A stretch of DNA of 16,828 bases, from positions 1 through 16,828 of the forward strand of contig CAZRYZ010000028.1 in assembly GCA_964604465.1 (NCBI GenBank), read 5' to 3'. The first letter of the stretch is position 1; every line of letters starts with the position of its first letter. This DNA comes from Fluviibacter sp964604465 (GTDB lineage: Bacteria > Pseudomonadota > Gammaproteobacteria > Burkholderiales > Rhodocyclaceae). Of this stretch, positions 8,242-16,738 are shown piece after piece. The notes beneath the pieces are model-generated. The model was not told the origin of the DNA, did not search any database, and saw nothing but the letters and a program-made list of their open reading frames with translations. The position numbers and the translations under genes were made by a program.

Positions 8242-9201
8242 TCAGACTCCACGACTTCCGGCACCATTAACCGTCTGACCGGGACGGATGCTCGGACCTT
8301 CGCTCCAGTGCAATTTCTGGCGCAGCATGGCAAAGTAGCTGTAACCCGGAGGGTGCAACAAGCGGACGCGATGCGGTGAGCGCTGGAGGCACACCGAGTC
8401 TCCGGGCATCAGGTCAACCGTTTCCTGTCCATCAAAGTGGGCGCGGGCATTAGCACCCTGCACCAGGCGCACTTCGATTTTGGCGGAATCGGGCAGCGTA
8501 ATCGGACGATTGGAAAGCGCATGCGGACACAGCGGCACCAGCGCGATCCCACCCAGCTTGGGGTGAAGAATCGGGCCATTCGCCGAGAGCGCGTAAGCCG
8601 TTGAACCGGTCGGCGTACAAATAATGAGCCCATCGGCACGCGCACTGTAAATAAACTCGTCATCCACCCGCAGCTCGAACTCGATCATGCGGCCGGTCGC
8701 CCCTTTGTCGATGACAACATCATTGAATGCCAGATTTGACTGGGGTTGCCAGTTGGCCGAGGCGCCGCCAAATACCACCGAGGCATCGAGCAACAACCGC
8801 TCTTCCTGATCGAAGCTGCCCGCCATCAATTGCGTCATGGCCCCCAGCATATCGGAGCGGGCAATATCCGTCATGAAACCCAGGCGTCCCTGATTAATCC
8901 CGACCAGCGGACGGTCATAGCGGGCCAGTTGACGGGCGGCGTGCAGCATCGTGCCATCGCCTCCAACAACCACAACCAGATCGGCCCGTTGGCCAATCTG
9001 CGCAAAATCGGCACATTCGGCACTAACCAGGGCTGACTTTTCAAGAACCTGTCCTGTCTGGATGGCGGTTTCTGTTTCCACCAGTACAGCGATGCCATGA
9101 GAAGCGAAGAATGCAGCAAGCGCTGCAATCGAATCGGCAACTTCAGGGCTCTCCTGACGACCGATCAAGGCCACCGTTTTCAACGGCAATGGGTACGACA
9201 T
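8242..9201 (-). CDS. nadK: NAD kinase
   Basis: Phosphorylates NAD to NADP in the cytoplasm. The product is 319 residues (E. coli 292). The diagnostic GGDG is at 80-83 (VVVVGGDGTMLHAAR), followed by GINQGRLGFMTDI, NDVV at 160-163 and the glycine-rich TPTGSTAY at 197-204. The C-terminus has the usual GYSYF...LRQKLHW end plus about 18 extra Gly/Pro-rich residues. I chose the second ATG (9201) because GGAG lies 8 bases before it; the ATG at 9207 is only 2 bases from that GGAG and would add two residues. It is the upstream gene of nadK-recN and divergent from hrcA. Confidence 0.96.
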   Translation of the reverse strand: MSYPLPLKTVALIGRQESPEVADSIAALAAFFASHGIAVLVETETAIQTGQVLEKSALVSAECADFAQIGQRADLVVVVGGDGTMLHAARQLARYDRPLVGINQGRLGFMTDIARSDMLGAMTQLMAGSFDQEERLLLDASVVFGGASANWQPQSNLAFNDVVIDKGATGRMIEFELRVDDEFIYSARADGLIICTPTGSTAYALSANGPILHPKLGGIALVPLCPHALSNRPITLPDSAKIEVRLVQGANARAHFDGQETVDLMPGDSVCLQRSPHRVRLLHPPGYSYFAMLRQKLHWSEGPSIRPGQTVNGAGSRGV

Positions 9202-9326
9202 CCACATGGCTCCGCAAACAACCCACCCGGGGTTTTAACTGCCCCACCCGTCAGTTCAACCGGTCAGGGATTAATAATGGCTATATCTGGATTAAACCAC
9301 AGAATAATTTTGTAGAATCGAGCATC
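9202..9326. promoter_or_regulatory. nadK-hrcA divergent control region
   Basis: A 125-base gap that must contain promoters for both directions. On the plus strand a TAGAAT (9313-9318) lies 8 bases before the hrcA ATG, with no good -35; if used, hrcA mRNA would be leaderless or nearly so. No CIRCE-type repeat (TTAGCACTC-N9-GAGTGCTAA) and no sigma-32 motif was found here, so HrcA autoregulation by the classical operator is not supported. Confidence 0.35.
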
Positions 9327-10433
9327 ATGAACGATCGTCACGCAACCGGGCCGATCCTGACCCCGCCCGAGGATTCGCTAACCGCACAGACCCAGACACC
9401 GCTGGATGATCGCGCACGCATTCTGCTGAAAACCCTGGTTGAAAACTACATTGCCGAAGGTGCCCCGGTCGGCTCCCGGATCCTGTCGCGCGCCTCCGGG
9501 CTTGACCTATCCGCAGCCACCGTTCGTAACGTCATGGCCGATCTTGAGGATCTGGGTTTCATTGCTAGTCCACACACGTCGGCTGGGCGCATACCCACCC
9601 CACGGGGTTATCGCTTTTTCGTTGATTCGCTGCTCACCATGCAGCCTCTGGAGCAGGTGGCCCAAGCCCGGATCGTCTCCGGTCTGAGCGGTGCCCAAGC
9701 GCAACCGAGCCAGATCATCAGCCAGGCATCGCGCCTGCTTTCGGATCTCACCCATTTTGCCGGCATCGTAATCGCCCCCCGCCATGCCAGCACCCGGATC
9801 CGTCAGGTCGAGTTCATTTCTCTAGCTGACCGACGTGTGCTGCTCGTGCTAGTCACCAGTGATGGCAATGTCCAGAACCGGATTCTGACCACAGATCGCC
9901 CCTACAGCCCGGGGGAGCTCCTTGAAGCGGCCAATACCCTGAATCAGAACTTCGTGGGGCTCGAACTGGAGCAGATGCGCCACCGGGTCCATGACGAACT
10001 CACCCGAATCCGCGCCGACATGCAGGCCCTGATGGCAGCAGCTTTAACCGCCAGCAGCGAGGCACTCATGCCCCGTGAGTCGGAAACCGTTATTTCTGGC
10101 GAGAAGAATCTGCTGGATGTCGAAGACCTCAGTTCCAATATGCGTCGGCTGCGCGAGCTGTTTGACCTCTTCGAACAACGTACGTCTCTGGTGCGCCTGC
10201 TCGACCTCTCGCAACGCGCAGCGGGAGTGCGGCTCTACATCGGCCAGGAGTCCGGCATCGCCACGCTAGACGAATGCAGCGTCGTCACGGCACCCTACCA
10301 GGTCGAGGGTGAAGTCGTTGGCTCCGTCGGTGTCATCGGCCCAACCCGCATGGCCTATGATCGGGTCATCCCGATTGTCGATATCACGGCCCGTCTACTC
10401 TCCAGCGCACTGACCGAACAGGCGCAAAGCTAA
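9327..10433 (+). CDS. hrcA: Heat-inducible transcription repressor HrcA
   Basis: Repressor of chaperone genes, classically acting through CIRCE operators, with GroEL as activity modulator in known systems. The product is 368 residues, slightly longer than the usual 340-350 because about 25 residues precede the normal start of the family (LDDRARILLKTLVENYI). The N-terminal winged helix has the hallmark SAATVRNVMADLEDLGFI and SPHTSAGRIPTPRGYRFFVD, followed by the GAF-like HrcA domain (VRLYIGQESG, GSVGVIGPTRMAYDRVIPIV). The ATG at 9327 is the only usable start before the conserved region; its Shine-Dalgarno is weak (GAG). The frame is open upstream to 9111 but overlaps nadK. hemH begins 35 bases after its stop. 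Confidence 0.96.
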   Translation: MNDRHATGPILTPPEDSLTAQTQTPLDDRARILLKTLVENYIAEGAPVGSRILSRASGLDLSAATVRNVMADLEDLGFIASPHTSAGRIPTPRGYRFFVDSLLTMQPLEQVAQARIVSGLSGAQAQPSQIISQASRLLSDLTHFAGIVIAPRHASTRIRQVEFISLADRRVLLVLVTSDGNVQNRILTTDRPYSPGELLEAANTLNQNFVGLELEQMRHRVHDELTRIRADMQALMAAALTASSEALMPRESETVISGEKNLLDVEDLSSNMRRLRELFDLFEQRTSLVRLLDLSQRAAGVRLYIGQESGIATLDECSVVTAPYQVEGEVVGSVGVIGPTRMAYDRVIPIVDITARLLSSALTEQAQS

Positions 10434-10468
10434 CCCGTCCCTGAAGGGGGACTTCAACGAGAACCTCC

Positions 10469-11581
10469 ATGAATAAAACCCCACCTGTCTGGCGCCACGG
10501 CACACCGCCCCGCACGGCAATCGTGCTAGTCAATCTGGGCACACCAACCGCCCCCACCCCCGATGCCGTGCGTCGGTACCTGGCCGAGTTTCTGGGCGAT
10601 CCCCGGGTCGTTGAAATACCGCGCGCCCTGTGGATGCTGATCTTGCACGGGATCATCCTGCGCATTCGTCCGAAAAAGTCTGCCGCCAAATACGCTACCG
10701 TCTGGACCGATGCGGGCTCGCCCCTGCTGGTCCACACCGAAGCCCAGACCCGAATGCTCGCCGAAGCCCTGCGCCAACGCGGCCACGATCTCATCGTCAC
10801 CTGGGCCATGCGTTACGCTGCGAATGGGCCGCACAGCATTCCTGCCGTGCTGGAAAAACTTCGTGCCGACAATGCAACCCGCATCCTCCTTCTGCCCATG
10901 TACCCGCAATATTCGGCCAGCACCACGGGTACGGCCATTGATCAGGCGCTCGGCTGGTTACTGAGCTTACGCAACCAGCCCGAATTACGCTATGTTCGAA
11001 ATTTCGCCGACGATCCCGGTTATATCAACGCAGTTGTGCACACAATTAGAGCCCATTGGCAGAAGAACCCACCGCCCGCCCTGCCCGACGCAGGCTACCG
11101 GCTGGTGATGAGTTTTCATGGCCTGCCGGAACGCAACCTGAAACTAGGCGACCCCTATTTCTGCGAATGCCACAAAACCGCCCGGCTCGTCGCCGAAGCG
11201 CTCGACCTTCCTCCGGAGGCCGTTGTGACCACCTTCCAATCTCGTTTTGGTAAGGCCAAATGGGTCGAGCCCTATACCGAGCCAACGCTGATCGAACTCG
11301 CCAAAAAAGGGGTCCAGCGCGTCGACGTTCTGTGCCCGGGATTTGTCGCCGATTGCCTTGAAACGCTCGAAGAAATCAACATGGAGGTGCGCGCCGCCTT
11401 CCTCACGGCCGGGGGCGAACACTTCCACTACCTGCCCTGCCTCAATGAAGACCCCGACTGGATCAGCGCCCTGGCCGCTCTCTGCGAACGTCAACTGGGA
11501 GGCTGGCCCATGGGCACCCCGGACGCGCAGGCACTCGAACGACAAGCCGTGTCCGCGAAAGCCCTGGGTGCTGCCGAATAG
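10469..11581 (+). CDS. hemH: Ferrochelatase
   Basis: Inserts ferrous iron into protoporphyrin IX, the last step of protoheme synthesis, usually at the inner face of the cytoplasmic membrane. The product is 370 residues. Family motifs in order: VLVNLGTP (19-26), GSPL (83-86), the loop PMYPQYSASTTG (143-154), catalytic His217 in SFHGLPER, TTFQSRFG (254-261) and CPGFVADCLETLEEI (289-303), in which Glu298 matches the second catalytic residue. The ATG has a weak GAGA upstream. It lies 35 bases after hrcA and is probably co-transcribed with it. It sits between the heat-shock regulator and grpE, and a sigma-32-type promoter begins 6 bases after its stop, so it is not expected to be driven by that promoter. 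Confidence 0.97.
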   Translation: MNKTPPVWRHGTPPRTAIVLVNLGTPTAPTPDAVRRYLAEFLGDPRVVEIPRALWMLILHGIILRIRPKKSAAKYATVWTDAGSPLLVHTEAQTRMLAEALRQRGHDLIVTWAMRYAANGPHSIPAVLEKLRADNATRILLLPMYPQYSASTTGTAIDQALGWLLSLRNQPELRYVRNFADDPGYINAVVHTIRAHWQKNPPPALPDAGYRLVMSFHGLPERNLKLGDPYFCECHKTARLVAEALDLPPEAVVTTFQSRFGKAKWVEPYTEPTLIELAKKGVQRVDVLCPGFVADCLETLEEINMEVRAAFLTAGGEHFHYLPCLNEDPDWISALAALCERQLGGWPMGTPDAQALERQAVSAKALGAAE

Positions 11582-11587
11582 CCCCCC

Positions 11588-11615
11588 CTTGAAAACCAAG
11601 CGTCGATCCCCATCT
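11588..11615 (+). promoter_or_regulatory. Sigma-32-type heat-shock promoter of grpE
   Basis: CTTGAAA (11588-11594), a 13-base spacer, then CCCCATCT (11608-11615). This is a near-perfect match to the sigma-32 (RpoH) consensus CTTGAAA / CCCCATnT. It lies 47 bases before the grpE ATG and starts just after the hemH stop. The dnaK promoter in this window has the same two boxes and the same spacer length, which makes chance unlikely. Confidence 0.88.
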
Positions 11616-11662
11616 GACAAACAAATTCTCATTTACTCAAGCGATCACGGAAGCCCAAACAC

Positions 11663-12190
11663 ATGACCGAACCACAAGACCCGATCCAAAACATCACCGA
11701 CGACGCAATGGATGTAACTCCGGAACAAACGACTGCCAGCCCTGAAGGCGATGTAGCCGCACTGGAGGCCAAAGTCGCCGAACTGCAGGATGCCTATCTC
11801 CGTGCCAAAGCCGAGGGCGAGAACCTGCGCCGTCGAGCCGCCGAAGACGTGACCAAAGCCCACAAATTTGCCGTGGAAAAATTTGCCCGCGAATTGATCG
11901 CCGTATCCGATAGCCTCGATGCTGCACTGGCTGACACAGCCGCTGATGCAGCCACATTACGCTCGGGCGTGGAACTGACCCAGAAGCAGCTCCTGGCTGC
12001 CTTCGAACGCTCCGGTATGAAAGTTGAAAACCCGGCACCGGGTGAGAAGTTTGATCCGAACCAGCATCAGGCCATTGCCATGGTTGATGCCGACCAGCCC
12101 GGCAACACCGTGGTCAATGTCCTGCAGAAGGGTTACCAGCTCTCGGATCGCGTCCTGCGGCCGGCCATGGTCACTGTGGCCAACGGCTAA
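11663..12190 (+). CDS. grpE: Nucleotide exchange factor GrpE
   Basis: Dimeric cochaperone that releases ADP from DnaK. The product is 175 residues. A disordered acidic N-terminus is followed by a long helix (EGDVAALEAKVAELQDAYLR), then the signature region AHKFAVEKFARELIAVSDSL and the C-terminal beta domain with FDPNQHQAIAMVD, NTVVNVLQKGYQLSDRVLRP and VTVA. The ATG at 11663 is preceded by GGAAG at a spacing of about 10. It has its own sigma-32-type promoter and is followed by dnaK after 155 bases that contain a second such promoter. Confidence 0.97.
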   Translation: MTEPQDPIQNITDDAMDVTPEQTTASPEGDVAALEAKVAELQDAYLRAKAEGENLRRRAAEDVTKAHKFAVEKFARELIAVSDSLDAALADTAADAATLRSGVELTQKQLLAAFERSGMKVENPAPGEKFDPNQHQAIAMVDADQPGNTVVNVLQKGYQLSDRVLRPAMVTVANG

Positions 12191-12230
12191 TCACTCACCG
12201 AGCCTAGCCCTAAAATTCTTGCGTTAAACG

Positions 12231-12258
12231 CTTGAAAACCGACATGGCGGCCTCATAT
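12231..12258 (+). promoter_or_regulatory. Sigma-32-type heat-shock promoter of dnaK
   Basis: CTTGAAA (12231-12237), a 13-base spacer, then CCTCATAT (12251-12258), one base off the sigma-32 -10 core CCCCAT. It lies 87 bases before the dnaK ATG. The box and spacer geometry is identical to the grpE promoter upstream. Confidence 0.83.
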
Positions 12259-12270
12259 AGCCGTCATGTC
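12241..12270. repeat. Inverted repeat bracketing the dnaK -10 element
   Basis: GACATGGCGG (12241-12250) and CCGTCATGTC (12261-12270) are complementary at 9 of 10 positions, with G-U possible at the tenth in RNA. They are separated by 10 bases that contain the CCTCAT box. The layout (arms of 9-10, gap of 9-10, over a promoter) recalls CIRCE, but the sequence is unrelated to CIRCE. The right arm can instead pair with TGACGG at 12279-12284. Confidence 0.6.
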
Positions 12271-12333
12271 CGGTGAATTGACGGTGCAGAACTATCATTT
12301 CACCCAACCAATCAACCAGTTAGCAAATCACAA

Positions 12334-12345
12334 GGATAAACATCC

Positions 12346-12348
<3 letters not shown>
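12334..12348 (+). promoter_or_regulatory. dnaK ribosome-binding site inside a short hairpin
   Basis: The Shine-Dalgarno AAGGA before dnaK falls in GGAT-AAAC-ATCC (12334-12345), immediately before the ATG at 12346. A four-pair stem is weak, but it would cover the ribosome-binding site and melt readily. Farther upstream GGTGAA (12272-12277) can pair with TTCACC (12299-12304). Confidence 0.35.
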
Positions 12349-14268
<1,920 letters not shown>

Positions 14269-14288
14269 CTCCGGATCACGGATCCATC

Positions 14289-14316
14289 GGGGGCAAGGGA
14301 GACCTTGCCCCCTTTT
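14289..14316 (+). terminator. Intrinsic terminator/attenuator between dnaK and dnaJ
   Basis: GGGGGCAAGG (14289-14298), loop GAGA, and the exactly complementary CCTTGCCCCC (14303-14312), followed by TTTT (14313-14316). A perfect 10-bp GC-rich stem with a stable tetraloop and a short T run is a typical rho-independent terminator, although four T residues may allow partial readthrough. It lies 20 bases after the dnaK stop and no clear promoter follows it before dnaJ, so it most likely lowers dnaJ expression relative to dnaK and stabilises the dnaK 3' end. Confidence 0.87.
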
Positions 14317-14352
14317 GCATTAACACACTGAATGAAACAACATTGAACTGCC

Positions 14353-15495
14353 ATGTCTAAACGTGATTACTACGAAGTTCTGGGTGTACATAAAGGCGCC
14401 TCCGATGACGACCTCAAAAAGGCCTATCGTCGCCTTGCCATGAAATTCCACCCGGACCGTAACCCGGATGACAAATCGGCCGAGACCCAGTTCAAGGAAG
14501 CCAAAGAAGCCTACGAGGTGCTCACTGATCCGCACAAACGTGCCGCCTATGATCAGTATGGCCACGCCGGTGTCGACCCCTCCATGGGGGGCGGCTTTGG
14601 CGGTTTCGGCGGCGGTGCCGGCGGTTTCGATTTTGGCAACATCTTTGAAGAGATCTTCCGCGGTGGCGGGGGTGGTTTTGGTGGCGCTGGTGGCGGACGC
14701 GGTGGTCGAAGCCAGGTCTATCGGGGCGCCGATCTGCGCTACGACCTGGAAGTCAGCCTTGAAGAAGCTGCCAAGGGCACTCAGACACGCATCCGCATCC
14801 CGACCGAAATCAACTGCGAGACCTGCAAAGGCTCAGGCGCCAAGCCCGGCACCAGCAGCAAAACCTGCGGCACCTGCAAGGGCAGCGGCCAGGTACGGAT
14901 GCAACAGGGCTTCTTCTCCGTGCAGCAGACCTGCCCACACTGCCATGGTTCGGGCAAAGTCATCGAGGATCCCTGCACGGATTGTCATGGCCGGGGTCGC
15001 AAGCGTGAGAACAAGACGCTTGAAATCAAAATCCCCGCGGGCGTCAATGATGGCGATCGTATCCGCCTTTCGGGCGAAGGGGAAGCCGGCGTCAATGGAG
15101 GCCCGTCAGGCGATCTCTACGTCCAGATCAGCCTCAAGCAACATGAACTGTTTACACGCGATGGCGACGACCTCCACTGTGAGATCCCTGTCAGTATGAC
15201 CACCGCGGCTCTGGGGGGCGACATCGACGTCCCGACGCTCGACGGCACCGCCAGCCTGCGCATCCCCGAAGAAACCCAGACCGGAAAAATCTTCCGCCTG
15301 CGTGGCAAAGGGGTGAAAGGCATGCGCAGCGGGGTCGAAGGCAACCTCTACGTTCACGTCATCGTAGAAACCCCGGTCAACCTGAATAGCGAGCAGAAAG
15401 ATCTACTTCGTAAATTCCAGGAAAGTCTGGGTGAGCACCACTCACCGCAAGAAGGTGGCTGGCAGCAGAAGCTGAAGAATTTCTTTAGTAGCTAA
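14353..15495 (+). CDS. dnaJ: Chaperone DnaJ (Hsp40)
   Basis: Cochaperone that delivers substrates to DnaK and stimulates its ATPase. The product is 380 residues (E. coli 376). The J domain is at 1-70 with HPD at 33-35. A Gly/Phe-rich linker spans about 78-118. The zinc-binding domain has four CxxCxGxG-type repeats, with cysteines 155/158, 172/175, 194/197 and 208/211, all intact. The C-terminal substrate-binding domains (IPAGVNDGDRIRLSGEGE, FRLRGKGVKGMR) follow. The ATG at 14353 has no recognisable Shine-Dalgarno. The gene lies 84 bases after dnaK, beyond a strong terminator hairpin. No terminator is obvious after it, so transcripts may run into the antisense of the convergent lipoprotein gene. 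Confidence 0.99.
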   Translation: MSKRDYYEVLGVHKGASDDDLKKAYRRLAMKFHPDRNPDDKSAETQFKEAKEAYEVLTDPHKRAAYDQYGHAGVDPSMGGGFGGFGGGAGGFDFGNIFEEIFRGGGGGFGGAGGGRGGRSQVYRGADLRYDLEVSLEEAAKGTQTRIRIPTEINCETCKGSGAKPGTSSKTCGTCKGSGQVRMQQGFFSVQQTCPHCHGSGKVIEDPCTDCHGRGRKRENKTLEIKIPAGVNDGDRIRLSGEGEAGVNGGPSGDLYVQISLKQHELFTRDGDDLHCEIPVSMTTAALGGDIDVPTLDGTASLRIPEETQTGKIFRLRGKGVKGMRSGVEGNLYVHVIVETPVNLNSEQKDLLRKFQESLGEHHSPQEGGWQQKLKNFFSS

Positions 15496-15690
15496 TTTTC
15501 ACTGTTTAGTAGCATCAGGCTTAGGGCACACCCTCTACGTAACGAGGCGAAGGCGATACGGCGTAGAAATCTCACGTCGTAATCGACCTTTCCAGCCGGC
15601 TGATGCCAAGGCCCCGATAGACAAACATCCTTTCAATGCTTACCAGCAAGGAAACTCAGCCACTAGGTTGGGATTTTCTTTATAGCTCCG
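15496..15690. other. Intergenic region after dnaJ, with short repeats
   Basis: 195 bases between convergent dnaJ and the lipoprotein gene. TTTAGTAGC occurs twice (15484-15492, overlapping the end of dnaJ, and 15505-15513). TCTACG (15534-15539) and CGTAGA (15562-15567) form an inverted repeat with a 22-base interval. ATAGC-TCC-GCTAT (15682-15694) overlaps the stop of the lipoprotein gene and could act as a weak transcript end. One plus-strand frame is open across most of the region but has no start codon and I do not recognise its product. No convincing terminator was seen. Confidence 0.4.
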
Positions 15691-16377
15691 CTATTGTTTG
15701 AGCGTAGCATTAACTCCGTACAATCGAAGGATTTCTTTGTTGTATTGCCCCCAGCTGATCTTCCCCTCCCAGAGTTCCGCATTATTCATTAACAACGCCG
15801 GTTCAATCACAGTCTCATATTTCTGTAGATATGTTTTTGAGTTGTTTGATCCATTGCTGCGCGTTAGTGCTTTCTTTTGATCAATTAGCACGCTCCTCTC
15901 TGCACTAAACCTATCAAGGAGGGCGCGTTGTTGTTTTGTGATTTTCGTTTTATCCGTCAGCATTTCCATCGTTGGTTGTTTCAGCCCGATGCCACAGGGA
16001 GTTTTTTGAACGATTGGTTGATATTCTGAACGGTCACAGAGATCATCGACTGCTGAATCGATAGATTTGATCTGATCGATATATGCTCTATCAACAGGGG
16101 ATGGATCAACTGCCTGAGCAGCATAGCCCTTAGCCACTAAACAATTTTCAAACGCACGATTACGCTTCATCTGAATGTTCGCGCCTTCCATAAAAGTGCC
16201 TTTGAACTCCCAATCTGCAACTTGAATCATTTGAGCTTGGTTTTGGCAGGCCGCATTGTCCTGCTGTAGCTCCTGATCCGATACGTTTTTAACTAATTTG
16301 TACTTTGGACCTGTTACACATCCAGCCAACACGGCACAGAAGGCAAGCACAAATGAATAATGGATTGAGGATTTCAT
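15691..16377 (-). CDS. Unrecognised lipoprotein
   Basis: Family not recognised. The 228-residue product starts MKSSIHYSFVLAFCAVLAGC, a short signal peptide with the lipobox LAGC and Cys20 as lipidation site. The residue after it is Val, so outer-membrane retention is more likely than an inner-membrane Asp signal; that is inference. The mature part has four further cysteines, at 44, 79, 114 and 128, which could form two disulfides. The pattern C-x34-C with FENCLVAKGY resembles other small proteobacterial lipoproteins that end a first domain this way. Residues from about 145 on are helical and Lys/Gln-rich, with no repeat. The ATG at 16377 has AAGGGAAG before it. The frame is open to 16536, but that extension would bury the signal peptide. 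The gene is visibly AT-richer than its neighbours, suggesting later acquisition. Its TATAAA (16433-16438) has a poor -35. Confidence 0.8.
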   Translation of the reverse strand: MKSSIHYSFVLAFCAVLAGCVTGPKYKLVKNVSDQELQQDNAACQNQAQMIQVADWEFKGTFMEGANIQMKRNRAFENCLVAKGYAAQAVDPSPVDRAYIDQIKSIDSAVDDLCDRSEYQPIVQKTPCGIGLKQPTMEMLTDKTKITKQQRALLDRFSAERSVLIDQKKALTRSNGSNNSKTYLQKYETVIEPALLMNNAELWEGKISWGQYNKEILRLYGVNATLKQ

Positions 16378-16532
16378 ACACTTCCCTTCTGATAGCAGTT
16401 TTGTGTAAAAACCAATAGTTGCGCATATTCGCTTTATACACTGAATCTGTGGCATCCGTGAGCACATAGCGACCAAGATGTTGTCATCTTCGGAGCAGCT
16501 AAAAGCGTCAAGCCACCCAGCACAGATTGAAC

Positions 16533-16682
16533 TCAAATTATCTTGGCCTTGTGCTTGGCATTGCGGATGAGGCTGGCTGTTTTGCGGCGATCAATTTCGA
16601 CCTTGGGCCGATATAGGCCGGTCGTTAGTGCCTTGGCGGTGGCATTGGGGCGTTTCTGGCGATGGCGAGCACGTTTAGTCAT
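16533..16682 (-). CDS. Small, very basic protein of 49 residues, weakly ArfA-like
   Basis: An uninterrupted minus-strand frame from the ATG at 16682 to TGA at 16533 encodes 49 residues, many of them Lys or Arg, starting MTKRARHRQKRPNATAKALT and ending NAKHKAKII. No other ATG, GTG or TTG lies in frame upstream back to 16739. The central text NATAKALTTGLYRPKVE loosely resembles the conserved core of the ribosome-rescue factor ArfA (E. coli NAIEALLHDPLFRQRVE) and other tiny RNA-binding-type proteins. I cannot assign it to either, and the Gly/Lys motif after the ArfA core is missing. No Shine-Dalgarno is seen. TATGAT ends 6 bases before the ATG. An AAGATG-ACAA-CATCTT hairpin without a U run lies downstream (16475-16490). 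Confidence 0.55.
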   Translation of the reverse strand: MTKRARHRQKRPNATAKALTTGLYRPKVEIDRRKTASLIRNAKHKAKII

Positions 16683-16688
16683 GAGTGA

Positions 16689-16694
16689 ATCATA
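16689..16694 (-). promoter_or_regulatory. Possible -10 element abutting the small-gene ATG
   Basis: TATGAT on the minus strand, separated from the ATG at 16682 by six bases, so transcription would begin at or beside the ATG. No -35 lies at 16-18 bases; TTGAGA occurs but only 11 bases upstream. Confidence 0.3.
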
Positions 16695-16738
16695 CCCGCC
16701 GACTGTCTCAAAGATGAGCTTCTCGAATTGAGTGAGAA

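Noticed and set aside
8719..8725. NDVV instead of the E. coli-type NEVV motif in NadK as a possible defect
   Set aside because: Asp at this position is common in other proteobacterial NAD kinases, as I recall the family.
9202..12345. CIRCE operator (TTAGCACTC-N9-GAGTGCTAA) expected near hrcA, grpE or dnaK
   Set aside because: No arm of the motif or close variant was found in the three upstream regions on reading through them.
15514..15690. Plus-strand open frame after dnaJ with Arg-rich translation
   Set aside because: No start codon, no Shine-Dalgarno and no family recognised; 55 open codons is within chance at this composition.
16475..16490. AAGATG-CATCTT hairpin as terminator of the small basic-protein gene
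   Set aside because: Six AT-rich base pairs and no U tract.
16378..16536. Upstream extension of the lipoprotein frame
   Set aside because: It would put 53 residues before a textbook lipoprotein signal peptide that has its own good Shine-Dalgarno.
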